Assembly: GCF_017876755.1 (NCBI RefSeq)
Contig: NZ_JAGIOO010000001.1
Span: 744,001-808,000 of the forward strand
From: Crossiella equi
GTDB taxonomy: Bacteria > Actinomycetota > Actinomycetes > Mycobacteriales > Pseudonocardiaceae
DNA: 64,000 bases
Direction of reading: 5' to 3'
Below, piece after piece: positions 42,141 through 50,005 of the stretch (position 1 is its first letter; every line of letters starts with the position of its first letter). The position numbers and the translations under genes are program-made. The notes beneath the pieces are model-generated. The model had not been told where the DNA came from. It did not search any database and saw only the letters and a list, made by a program, of their open reading frames with translations.

Positions 42141-44186
42141 TCAGCCCGCCGAGTGCTGCTGCATGAGGTCGGAGACGAGCGGCATGAGCGCGTCCTCGGT
42201 GGTCCCGCCCTCGGTGAACGCGCCCTCGAACGTGCCGCCGGGGCCGTACATCGCGCGGATGTGGTCGATGTAGGCCAGCCACGCCAGGTCGCTCTGGACC
42301 GTGCGGTCGGCCAGCGCCCGCAGCTTCGCCCGCGCGCGTTCGCTGCCCAGCGAGGACGCCAGCTGCGGGGCCCGCGCGATCAGCGCCATCAGCTCCACGC
42401 CGATGCCCTGCTCGGCCAGCTCGGCCCACAGCGCGTCCCGATCGGCCTCCTGACCGGCGAACGGCCCGGCCTCGCGCACCCTCGGCCCGGACGCCGGCAC
42501 CGGCAGCGCGGTGGTGTCCAGCTCGTACCGCCGTCCGGCCAGGTAGAGCACCGGCACGTTCTTGGCCAGGCAGTACGCGAAGGCCTGCCCGGCGGTCTGG
42601 ATGATCGGCTCACCCTTGGCGTTGAGCGAGGTGTTGCACAGCACGGGCACGCCGGTGTGCTCGGCGAAAGCCGTCAGCGCGGCGTGCAGCCGGAGGTCGT
42701 CGGCGGCGGAGACGGTCTGCGCGCGGGCGGTGCCGTCCAGGTGCGCGATCGCGGGCACCAGGTCCCGTTTCGCCGCCGCCACGCGGAAGACCTCCAGCAT
42801 GTACGGCGAGCGCCTGCCGCCGTCGAACCACTCGCCGACCCGGTCCTCCAGCACCAGTGGTGCCACCGGGCGCCACCACTGGCGGTCCTTGATCTCGTTG
42901 AGCCGGTCCTTGGCCGCCTCGGTGCGCGGGTCGGCCAGCAGGCTGCGGTGCCCGAGCGCGCGCGGCCCGATCTCGCTGGCCCCGTCCACCCAGGCCACCG
43001 GTCCGGCCTCGACGTCGGCGACGAACCGCGCGGGCTCGAAGTCGGTGGCCGAGACCACGGCCGCGCCGAACTCGCGCAGCGCCTCCTCGGTACCGAGGTC
43101 GTCCGGACCTCGGTAGGCGCCGGGGAAGCGGAACTCGGCCGCGGGCAGCACCCCGGCCGCGTAGAACCCGGCCAGCCCCAGGCCCAGTGCCTGGCCGCCG
43201 TCGTTGGCACACGGCGGGCACAGCAGGCTCCGGAAGCCGAACTCCTCCAGCAGCCGCGTGTTGGTGGGGCAGTTCAGCGCCGAACCGCCGCTCATGCCCA
43301 GGTGCGCGGTCGTGGGGTCGACGTCGAACTCGGCCAGCAGGCGGCGCACGTTGCGCACCGCGATCTCCTCGGCCAGCTCCTGCACGCGGTGCATCACGGC
43401 CGTGCGCACGTGCTCCTCGGGCGTGATCCGGTCCTCACCGCACCCGCCGATCACACCGTTGGCCAGCAGGGCGCGGGCCTGCTCGACCGCCTCGGTGAGC
43501 GTGCGGGTGGCGGTGGCCCAGCCGCCGTCCACGGCCCCGTAGAAGGTGAGCCCGGCGATCGTCTCGTCCGACAGCGCGGGGATGTCCGCGCGGCACGGGC
43601 ACACCGAGGTGGCGGCCATCAGCGTGCCCGGCTCCTGGCCGAACACCATGACGGCGGCCGTGTACAGCAGGCCCGGCGACTCCACCGGCCGGATGGAAAG
43701 CTCCCCCGCACGCACCACCGCACCGGAGTACCAGTGCGGCGGGACGCGGTCCTCCAGTACGAAGTCCGGTCCGCCGTCGATGGCCAGCGCGACGATCGTC
43801 TCCTCGCGGAAGACCCGCGCGTCCATGAGCAGGCTGCCGAAGAGGTGGCCGAGGCTGTGCACGGACACGCGCGCCCGCTTGGCCAGCGCGCGGATGCCGT
43901 CGCTGGCACCGTTCTCGGGCAGCCCCCACACGCAGGTGACGTCCTCGGGGGTCAGGCCCTCGGTGCGCAGCAGCTCGGCGAACAGACCGGCGCGGCGCTC
44001 CTCGGTGAAGAAGGGCCAGACGTGGTGCTTGAGGCCGCTGAGGCGTTCCAGCTCCCAGTAGCGCACCAGCTCGACGCGGTCCTCCTCCTTGCGCCACAAG
44101 GCGACGCACTGGTCGTGGCGCTGCCAGTACAGTGACGCCGGTCCGGTGGCCGAGACGTAGGCGGAGAGGAAGTGCTCGACCGTCAC
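42141..44186 (-). CDS. Carbamoyltransferase, divergent (first of three)
   Basis: A 681-residue O- or N-carbamoyltransferase of the CmcH/NodU/TobZ family, longer than usual. Kae1-like domain: metal ligands HxxxH as VHSLGHLFGSL, ALAIDGG, SGGSALNCPTNTRL and CANDGGQALGLGLAGFY. C-terminal Carbam_trans_C domain: WVDGASEIGPRALGHRSLLADPR, WWRPVAPLVLED, LDGTARAQTV, LCNTSLNAKGEPI. The N-terminus lacks the usual GI.GGTHDASA start and is replaced by YVSATGPASLYWQRHDQCVA, and about 90 extra residues end the protein. It overlaps the ACP stop by 4 bp. Carbamoyl phosphate and ATP are the expected co-substrates. Confidence 0.88.
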   Translation of the reverse strand: MTVEHFLSAYVSATGPASLYWQRHDQCVALWRKEEDRVELVRYWELERLSGLKHHVWPFFTEERRAGLFAELLRTEGLTPEDVTCVWGLPENGASDGIRALAKRARVSVHSLGHLFGSLLMDARVFREETIVALAIDGGPDFVLEDRVPPHWYSGAVVRAGELSIRPVESPGLLYTAAVMVFGQEPGTLMAATSVCPCRADIPALSDETIAGLTFYGAVDGGWATATRTLTEAVEQARALLANGVIGGCGEDRITPEEHVRTAVMHRVQELAEEIAVRNVRRLLAEFDVDPTTAHLGMSGGSALNCPTNTRLLEEFGFRSLLCPPCANDGGQALGLGLAGFYAAGVLPAAEFRFPGAYRGPDDLGTEEALREFGAAVVSATDFEPARFVADVEAGPVAWVDGASEIGPRALGHRSLLADPRTEAAKDRLNEIKDRQWWRPVAPLVLEDRVGEWFDGGRRSPYMLEVFRVAAAKRDLVPAIAHLDGTARAQTVSAADDLRLHAALTAFAEHTGVPVLCNTSLNAKGEPIIQTAGQAFAYCLAKNVPVLYLAGRRYELDTTALPVPASGPRVREAGPFAGQEADRDALWAELAEQGIGVELMALIARAPQLASSLGSERARAKLRALADRTVQSDLAWLAYIDHIRAMYGPGGTFEGAFTEGGTTEDALMPLVSDLMQQHSAG

Positions 44187-44473
44187 GTCACGGCCCCGCG
44201 GGTCGCCCGGTCGTCCACGAAGTCGGCGAGCCTGCCCAGCGTCATGGCGCCGATCTCGAACATCTCCTCCTCGTCGATCTCGAACCCGAACTCCTCCTCG
44301 ATGTCCAGGGCGAGCTCGACCACCATGAGGGAGTCCATGCCGAGGCCTTCCTCCCCGATGTGCGTTTCCGCACCGGGCGGCGCGTCACCGCTCGGCCATT
44401 CCAGGCCGTCCAGGATCATCGCCACGAGTTTGTTCAGAGTCGACTCGTCGACACCCGTCACCTGCTTTTCCAT
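44183..44473 (-). CDS. Stand-alone acyl carrier protein
   Basis: A 96-residue carrier protein. The phosphopantetheine attachment site is Ser48 in GLGMDSLMVVELALDIEEEFGFEID, a clear DSL motif followed by an acidic helix III. The ATG has GGAGGAG seven bases upstream. With no PKS or NRPS modules nearby it probably carries the aryl acid activated by the acyl-AMP ligase. It is the first gene after a perfect 29-bp inverted repeat and is translationally coupled to the carbamoyltransferase downstream. Confidence 0.93.
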   Translation of the reverse strand: MEKQVTGVDESTLNKLVAMILDGLEWPSGDAPPGAETHIGEEGLGMDSLMVVELALDIEEEFGFEIDEEEMFEIGAMTLGRLADFVDDRATRGAVT

Positions 44474-44516
44474 GAAATCTCCTCCAGCACCGGTGCACCG
44501 AACAGTAGATGTCCCG

Positions 44517-44545
44517 GTTCAACCTCGGAATCTCCGAGGTTGAAC
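44517..44545. promoter_or_regulatory. Perfect 29-bp inverted repeat, candidate StrR-type operator
   Basis: GTTCAACCTCGGA, three bases ATC, then the exact complement. Written as 9+11+9 it matches the published StrR site layout (GTTCRACTG, 11 bp, CRGTYGAAC) in length and in the outer GTTCRAC/GTYGAAC arms, with mismatches only at the inner two bases of each arm. It lies 44 bp upstream of the acp start and 10 bp after the second carbamoyltransferase stop. It may also fold as an RNA hairpin. Confidence 0.65.
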
Positions 44546-44554
44546 AGTCCCGTA

Positions 44555-46168
44555 TCAGCGTTCGACGAAGAATTCGTTCAACACCAGGGCGTCGATTTCG
44601 CTGTGCCGGAAGCACGCGATCGCATCCGCCGGGGTTTCCACGATGGGTTCGCTGTCGTTGAACGAGGTGTTGAGCAGTCCGGGTACCCCGGTGAGCGCCT
44701 CGAAGCGCGTGATGAGCTCGTGGAAACGCGCGTTCCGCTCGGGCGTGACGCTCTGGTAGCGGGCGCTGCCGTCCACATGGCTGGCGGCGGTGAAGCGGTC
44801 CCGGAACGCCTCCCGCACGTCGGCGTTGACACACATGTACCAGGAGGGCTCGGCGGTATCGAGCACCTCGGACTGCCGCTCCGCGAGCACGGCGGGCGCG
44901 AACGGCCGGTAGCCCTCGCGGTGCTTGACCACGGAGTTGATGCGGTCCTTCATGCCGGGGCGGCTCGGGTCGGCCAGGATGCTGCGGTTGCCCAGCGCTC
45001 TCGGCCCGAACTCGGCCCGGCCCTGGAACCAGCCCACCACCCCACCGCGGGCGAGCACGGCGGCCGCGCGGGCGCACACGTCCTCCCCCTCGGTCCAGGT
45101 CAGGCCGGGTACCGCGCGCAGGGCGGCCAGGACCTCCTCACGGCCGTACTCGCGGCCGGTGTAGACGAGGTCGCCGCGTTCGGGCAGCTGCCCGGTCTCC
45201 TGGTGGTAGCCGAGCAGGGCCGCGCCGATCGCGGTGCCGCTGTCGCCGGTGGCGCCGTGCAGGAAGAACCCCTCGAACGGGCCCTCCCGCCGGATGCGGG
45301 CGTTGACCACCGAGTTGAGGAACACCCCGCCGCCCACCGCAAGGGCCTGCTTGCCGGTGCGTTCGCGCAGGTCGGCGACCCGGCGGAGCAGCGACTCCTC
45401 CAGCACGGCCTGCACGCCCCGGGCCAGGTCGGCGCGCACCGCCCAGCTGTCCTCGGCCGCGCGTTCGGCCGCCATCAGCTTGCCCAGCTCCTCGCGCGCG
45501 GCCTCGTCGAAGCGCACCCCGCCGGTCGCGCCGACCTCGGCGATGCGCAGGAACTCCTCGACCAGGCGGGTGGTGCCGCACGGGGCCAGGCCCATGGTCT
45601 TGCCCTCGTCGTGCAGGGCGAAGCCGATGCCCTGGGTGACGAAGGAGTAGAGCTCGCCGAGCGAGTTCTCCACGAAGTCGAAGTTCTTCCAGCTGAACGG
45701 CCGGTCCTGGTCGTGGCGTCGCACGCGGCCGGTCTCCCGGTGCACCAGGTGCGGCCGCCGGTCGGGCCCGTGCTCGAAGTAGGACACGGTCTCGGCGCGC
45801 CCGTCGGCCATCGAGCCGAAGCCGTCGACGACCAGCACCGCCTGCTCCTCGTGCGGGGACAGGTAGCTGACCAGGGCGGCGTGGCTGAGGTGGTGGTTGA
45901 CCTTGCGCACCTCCGGCAGCGAGCGCAGCGCGGCCCGCATGACCAGGTCGTTGGCCACCACCAGGTCCACGTCGGCCAGGGTCGCGCCGATCTCGGTGAG
46001 GCAGTACTGGACCGAGCGCAGCGCCATGTCGGCGACCTGGAGCCGGTCCAGGGAGTGGTGCTTGATGCGGGAGAGCCGCTCCTCCTCCACCGCCACGCGC
46101 ACCCGTCCGTCAACGAGGGCGCAGGCGCTGAAGTCGTGGGTGGACCCGCCGATGCCGAGCACGATCAC
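44555..46168 (-). CDS. Carbamoyltransferase (second of three)
   Basis: A 537-residue NodU/CmcH-type carbamoyltransferase with the canonical start VLGIGGSTHDFSACALVDG and EEERLSRIKH, metal ligands KVNHHLSHAALVS and VLVVDGFGS, KTMGLAPCG, VGGGVFLNSVVNARI, and the C-terminal domain GWFQGRAEFGPRALGNRSILADP, HREGYRPFAPAVLAE, HVDGSARYQSV, LLNTSFND. Start GTG overlaps the lyase stop by 4 bp and is preceded by GGGGGAGGAG. It would carbamoylate a hydroxyl or amine of the sugar chain. Confidence 0.93.
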   Translation of the reverse strand: MIVLGIGGSTHDFSACALVDGRVRVAVEEERLSRIKHHSLDRLQVADMALRSVQYCLTEIGATLADVDLVVANDLVMRAALRSLPEVRKVNHHLSHAALVSYLSPHEEQAVLVVDGFGSMADGRAETVSYFEHGPDRRPHLVHRETGRVRRHDQDRPFSWKNFDFVENSLGELYSFVTQGIGFALHDEGKTMGLAPCGTTRLVEEFLRIAEVGATGGVRFDEAAREELGKLMAAERAAEDSWAVRADLARGVQAVLEESLLRRVADLRERTGKQALAVGGGVFLNSVVNARIRREGPFEGFFLHGATGDSGTAIGAALLGYHQETGQLPERGDLVYTGREYGREEVLAALRAVPGLTWTEGEDVCARAAAVLARGGVVGWFQGRAEFGPRALGNRSILADPSRPGMKDRINSVVKHREGYRPFAPAVLAERQSEVLDTAEPSWYMCVNADVREAFRDRFTAASHVDGSARYQSVTPERNARFHELITRFEALTGVPGLLNTSFNDSEPIVETPADAIACFRHSEIDALVLNEFFVER

Positions 46169-47652
46169 GGCTGCTCCTCCCCCACGGCCTCGCGGGCGGA
46201 GGCCGTCAGCAGGGCGGCCAGCTCGCGCACCTCGGCGGCGAACGGCCGGTCGTCGGACATGGGCGGGGTGGCCGCCAGCAGCCGGGCGAACCACGGCCGC
46301 ACCCGGCTGGTGTCCGCCCCGCTGACGTGCGCGAACTGGGCCACGCCGAGGGCGAGCGAGCCGAGCACCAGCTCGGCGCGGGCCAGCTGCCGGGCCACCC
46401 GCAGCGCCGACATCAGGGCCATCGGCACGATGTCCTGGTTGTCGAGGTTGGTCGGCACCGGCGTGGTGGTGGCGGGCGCGGCCTGCTGGCGGATCTCGGC
46501 GAGGAAGGCGGAGGCGGCCAGCTGCACCCCGGCCAGGCCGCTGGTGGCACCGGGTCGCGGGGCCAGCAGCGGGGGCCGTCCGCCGTTGCTGGCCGGGTTC
46601 ACCAGCAGCGCGAGCTGGCGTTCGGCCTGGAAGGCGAGCTGGTGCACGAGCGTGGCGTGCTGGTCGGAGACCAGGCCCGCGGTCACGGCGTAGAAGTTGC
46701 CGCCGTGGTAGACGCCCTCCGCGCTGATCACCGGGTTGTCCGAGCAGCCAGCCCGTTCGCGGGCCAGCAGGGTGCCGGTGGCGGTGAGCAGGTCCAGCAC
46801 GGTGCCCACCACCTGCGGGGCGCAGCGCAGCGAGTACGGCTCCTGGAGCTGGCGGGCGGTGCGGGCGTCGCGCGGGTCGGTGAGCTGCTCGCGGATCCAG
46901 GCCGCCGCGGTGGCGTGGCCGGGTGAGCCGCCCCGGGCCTGGCCGACCACGTCGTCGTAGGCCTCGGAGTTGGCGCCGAGCAGGTCGGCGGCGGCACCGG
47001 TCAGCACGGCCGCGGCCCAGCACAGCTCGTGCAGGCGCCGCTGGTTGCGCAGGGTCGCGGCCAGGCTGGCGCTGGTGCCGTTGACGAAGGCCAGTGCCTC
47101 GCGGGCATCCCAGGTCACCGGCTCCAGCCCCAGGTCACGCAGGCGCCGCGCGGCGGGCACCTTGGCGGGCGGGTCGGTGTCGAGGTCCCAGGCCAGGCCC
47201 TTGCCGGACAGCGCGCTGGCGGCGTGCGCGAGCGGGATCAGGTCACCGCTGGCGCTGACACTGCCCAGGGCCGGGACCACCGGCAGGAAGCCCGCGCGCA
47301 GCAGGTGTGCGAGCTCGTTCCAGCGTTCCGGGGTGATGCCGGAGTAGCCTCTGGTCATCCCGGCGAAGCGCAGCTGGAGCATCAGCCGCGTGGTCTCGAT
47401 GTCAAGGTCCTCCCCCTGACCGACCGACAGGTGGGAGATCAGGCCGAGCCCGTGCTTGTGCACGTCCGCGTCGGCCTGGAATTCCGCCAGCGGCCCGAAT
47501 CCCCGGGAAACCCCGTAAATGGGCGCGCCGCTGTCCAGTGCAGCCGACAGCGAGTCGAAACTGCACTTCATTCTCGCCCTCGCGCTATCATCCAAAAAGC
47601 CGAGCTCTTCCGGCTGTCCAATTGCCTGTCTTTCCGCTTCGGAAGCAAACAT
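46165..47652 (-). CDS. MIO-dependent aromatic amino acid ammonia-lyase (probable tyrosine type)
   Basis: A 495-residue HAL/PAL/TAL-family enzyme. The MIO prosthetic group forms from Ala134-Ser135-Gly136 (GSVSASGDLIPLAH). Tyr46 (IYGVSRGFG) is the catalytic base; NGTSAS, QEPYSLRCAPQVVG and SDNPVIS complete the active site. The selectivity pair that distinguishes TAL (His-Leu), PAL (Phe-Leu) and HAL (Ser-His) aligns with His74-Leu75 (LISHLSVGQG), suggesting tyrosine. Product would be p-coumarate, or beta-tyrosine if it is an aminomutase. ATG at 47652 has no clear ribosome site, but homology starts before the alternative ATG at 47571. Divergent from the CapD-like gene 47 bp away. Confidence 0.9.
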   Translation of the reverse strand: MFASEAERQAIGQPEELGFLDDSARARMKCSFDSLSAALDSGAPIYGVSRGFGPLAEFQADADVHKHGLGLISHLSVGQGEDLDIETTRLMLQLRFAGMTRGYSGITPERWNELAHLLRAGFLPVVPALGSVSASGDLIPLAHAASALSGKGLAWDLDTDPPAKVPAARRLRDLGLEPVTWDAREALAFVNGTSASLAATLRNQRRLHELCWAAAVLTGAAADLLGANSEAYDDVVGQARGGSPGHATAAAWIREQLTDPRDARTARQLQEPYSLRCAPQVVGTVLDLLTATGTLLARERAGCSDNPVISAEGVYHGGNFYAVTAGLVSDQHATLVHQLAFQAERQLALLVNPASNGGRPPLLAPRPGATSGLAGVQLAASAFLAEIRQQAAPATTTPVPTNLDNQDIVPMALMSALRVARQLARAELVLGSLALGVAQFAHVSGADTSRVRPWFARLLAATPPMSDDRPFAAEVRELAALLTASAREAVGEEQP

Positions 47653-47699
47653 GGAAACTAATGTGCCGGACCCGAGAAAACACAGTCAAGGGGGTGCCG

Positions 47700-48704
47700 A
47701 TGAATGTGGATGACCTGCTCAAGCTGCACGTGAACGGCCACGGCGGGAGTAGAAATCGCAAACGCCCGGAGGCCGCGGACCGAGATATACTCACCGGCAA
47801 ACGCGTGCTGGTGACCGGTGCCGGTGGTTCCATCGGATCGGCGGTCTGCCGCGCCGTGGCCACCCTGCCCGCCACGCGGCTGGTGATGCTCGACCGCGAC
47901 GACTCGGCCCTGCACGCCCTCCAGCTGAGCCTGGCGGAACTGCCGGTGCGACCGGGCCTGGCGTTCTACCTCCGCGACATCTGCGTGGAGCAGGGCCTGA
48001 CCGAGATCTTCGAGCGCGAGCGGCCGCAGGTGGTGCTGCACGCGGCCGCGCTCAAGCACGTCCCGCTGCTGGAACAGCACCCGGCCGAGGCCTACCGGGT
48101 CAACGTGCTGGGCACCGGCACCACGCTGGCCGCGGCAGCGGCGGCGGGCACGGAGATCTTCGTCAACATCTCCACCGACAAGGCCTCCAACCCGAGCTCG
48201 GTGCTGGGCATCACCAAACGCCTGGGCGAGCGGCTGACCTCGTACTTCAGCGCCAAGCACAACCGGCGGTACCTGAGCGTGCGCTTCGGCAACGTGCTGG
48301 GCAGCCGGGGCTCGTTCCTGACCACCTTCGCCGAGCAGATCCGCAACAGGCGACCACTGCTGGTGACGCACGAGGACGTCACCCGGTTCCTGATGAGCGT
48401 GGAGGACGCGGTGGAGCTGATCGTGCTGGCCGCCGCGCAGGGCGCGGGCGGGGAGACGCTGATCTCGAACATGGGCAAGCCGGTGCGCATCCTGGACATC
48501 GCGCACTCGCTGCTGGACGAGGCGGGCGCGGACCTGCCCATCGAGATCGTCGGCCTGCGCCCGGGTGACAAGCTGCACGAGGACTACCTGGACGACTCGG
48601 AGTCCCCGGCCGACGCGGTCGAGGACCTGGTGCGAGTGAAGGTGGAGCCGCTGGACCCGGCCGAGGTGCGGTTCGAGGACTTCCTCCAGGCGGCGGGCCG
48701 ATGA
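47700..48704 (+). CDS. CapD/FlaA1-like nucleotide-sugar dehydratase
   Basis: A 334-residue extended SDR without the membrane anchor of CapD. NAD site VTGAAGGSIGSAV-like GAGGSIGS, HAAALKHVPLLEQHP, catalytic STDKASNPSSVLGITKRLGE (the TDKA...G.TKR motif of UDP-GlcNAc 4,6-dehydratases) and RFGNVLGSRGS. GLRPGDKLHE is a typical late motif. It would convert UDP-GlcNAc to a 4-keto-6-deoxy (or 4-keto-5-epimerised) sugar that a DegT enzyme can aminate. ATG with AAGGGGG upstream. First gene of a three-gene unit with two glycosyltransferases. Confidence 0.88.
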   Translation: MNVDDLLKLHVNGHGGSRNRKRPEAADRDILTGKRVLVTGAGGSIGSAVCRAVATLPATRLVMLDRDDSALHALQLSLAELPVRPGLAFYLRDICVEQGLTEIFERERPQVVLHAAALKHVPLLEQHPAEAYRVNVLGTGTTLAAAAAAGTEIFVNISTDKASNPSSVLGITKRLGERLTSYFSAKHNRRYLSVRFGNVLGSRGSFLTTFAEQIRNRRPLLVTHEDVTRFLMSVEDAVELIVLAAAQGAGGETLISNMGKPVRILDIAHSLLDEAGADLPIEIVGLRPGDKLHEDYLDDSESPADAVEDLVRVKVEPLDPAEVRFEDFLQAAGR

Positions 48705-50005
48705 CCGTCCGGATCGGCGTCCACTTCATCCGCCGCCGCATCCTCACCCGGGCGCTGCGGCACGGCGGGGAGGCCGTGCACAGCAGCGTGTTCCGGTGTG
48801 CCAAGGGTTTCGAGGCGCTGTGCGCGCAGCCGGAGGACGACGGGGTGGACTTCCACGCCTGGGATGAGCGCGAACCGGTCGAGGACTTCGTCGCGCGCTC
48901 GGACGTGCTGGTCGGCATCCCGGACATCCGCCTGCTCAACGCCCGGGACCGCGCCCCGCACCGCCCGCCGTACCTGGCACTGGTGATGGGCGATGCCACC
49001 CGGGCCCTGCCGTGGCGCACCGCGCTGGTGCGCCGCTTCGGCGCCCAGGACACGTTCGTGTGCAGCTGCTCGGCCGACACCGGGATCCTGCGCCTGTTCC
49101 TGGAGCCGCCCGAGGAGTCCAGTGTGGACACCGCGCCGATGCCCTCCCTGCTGGAGCAGTTCCTGCCCACCGGCCCGCCCGATCCCGCCGTGACGCGGGC
49201 GCTGGCCGGGTTCGCCCCGGAGCGGCCGGTGGTGCTCAGCGCGGAGCGGATGAAGCCGGAGAAGGGCGTGCACCACGTGGTCTCGCTGGCCGGGTACCTG
49301 CGCGAGCACGGCCACGACCCGGTGCTGGTGCTGCTGAGCGCGGGCCAGCGCACGCCGTACCAGCTGCGGGTGGAACAGCAGGTCATGGCGGCCGGGCTGA
49401 CCGGCTCGACCGTGCTGCTGCCGTTCCTGGACGCCCGCGGCCTGGCCACGGCCTACCAGCGGGCGAGCTTCGTGGTGTCGGCCTCCACCATCTACGACAA
49501 CAACTTCGGCTACGTGCCGATCGAGTCCCAGCTGGTCGGCACCCCGCCGGTGGTGGCGGACTGGGGCGGCTACCGGGACAGCGTGCTGGACGGCCGGACC
49601 GGCGTGCACATGCCGACCACCCTGCACGGGGACGGCGCGGTCACGCTGGACTGGGAGCCCGCCGCGGTCACCGCCGAGGCGATGCTGCGCGACCCGGCCC
49701 GCTACCGCTCGGCGGTGGCGGCGGGCAAGGCGCACATCGAGGCGAACTACTCGCTGGCCGCGGCCCGCCGCCGGTACACCGAACTGGCCCACACGGCCCT
49801 GGCCCGGCCTCGCGGGGGCGGCTGGGGCATCTCCGAGCTGGGGTGGCGGGCGGTCGAGTCGGGCTGGACCGACCAGTCGGACAACCCGGACCGCACCGGC
49901 CGCCGCCAGCAGGGTTCGCGGGGCGACGCGGAGGCCCGGCAGGCCATCCACCAGTTGATCTACGCCAGGTACGTCACCCACTCCACCGCGGCGAGGACGG
50001 CATGA
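48701..50005 (+). CDS. Glycosyltransferase, GT4-like
   Basis: A 434-residue GT-B enzyme. The donor-binding C-terminal domain shows VVLSAERMKPEKGVHHVVSLAG, VLVLLSAGQRTPY, LLPFLDARGLATAYQRASFVVSAS, and the EX7E-like element as FGYVPIESQLVGTPPVVADWGGYRDSV. The N-terminus (IGVHFIRRRILTRALRHGG) is unusual for the family. It overlaps both neighbours by 4 bp. Probably adds one sugar of the oligosaccharide chain. Confidence 0.85.
   Translation: MTVRIGVHFIRRRILTRALRHGGEAVHSSVFRCAKGFEALCAQPEDDGVDFHAWDEREPVEDFVARSDVLVGIPDIRLLNARDRAPHRPPYLALVMGDATRALPWRTALVRRFGAQDTFVCSCSADTGILRLFLEPPEESSVDTAPMPSLLEQFLPTGPPDPAVTRALAGFAPERPVVLSAERMKPEKGVHHVVSLAGYLREHGHDPVLVLLSAGQRTPYQLRVEQQVMAAGLTGSTVLLPFLDARGLATAYQRASFVVSASTIYDNNFGYVPIESQLVGTPPVVADWGGYRDSVLDGRTGVHMPTTLHGDGAVTLDWEPAAVTAEAMLRDPARYRSAVAAGKAHIEANYSLAAARRRYTELAHTALARPRGGGWGISELGWRAVESGWTDQSDNPDRTGRRQQGSRGDAEARQAIHQLIYARYVTHSTAARTA

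Noticed and set aside
44517-44545. Simple rho-independent terminator after the second carbamoyltransferase
   Set aside because: No T-run, and the 29-bp layout with GTTC/GAAC ends fits an operator better; a dual role remains possible.
46165-47652. Beta-tyrosine aminomutase for an edeine- or enediyne-like product
   Set aside because: No NRPS or enediyne PKS is present. Cannot be excluded by sequence alone because lyases and aminomutases share the motifs.
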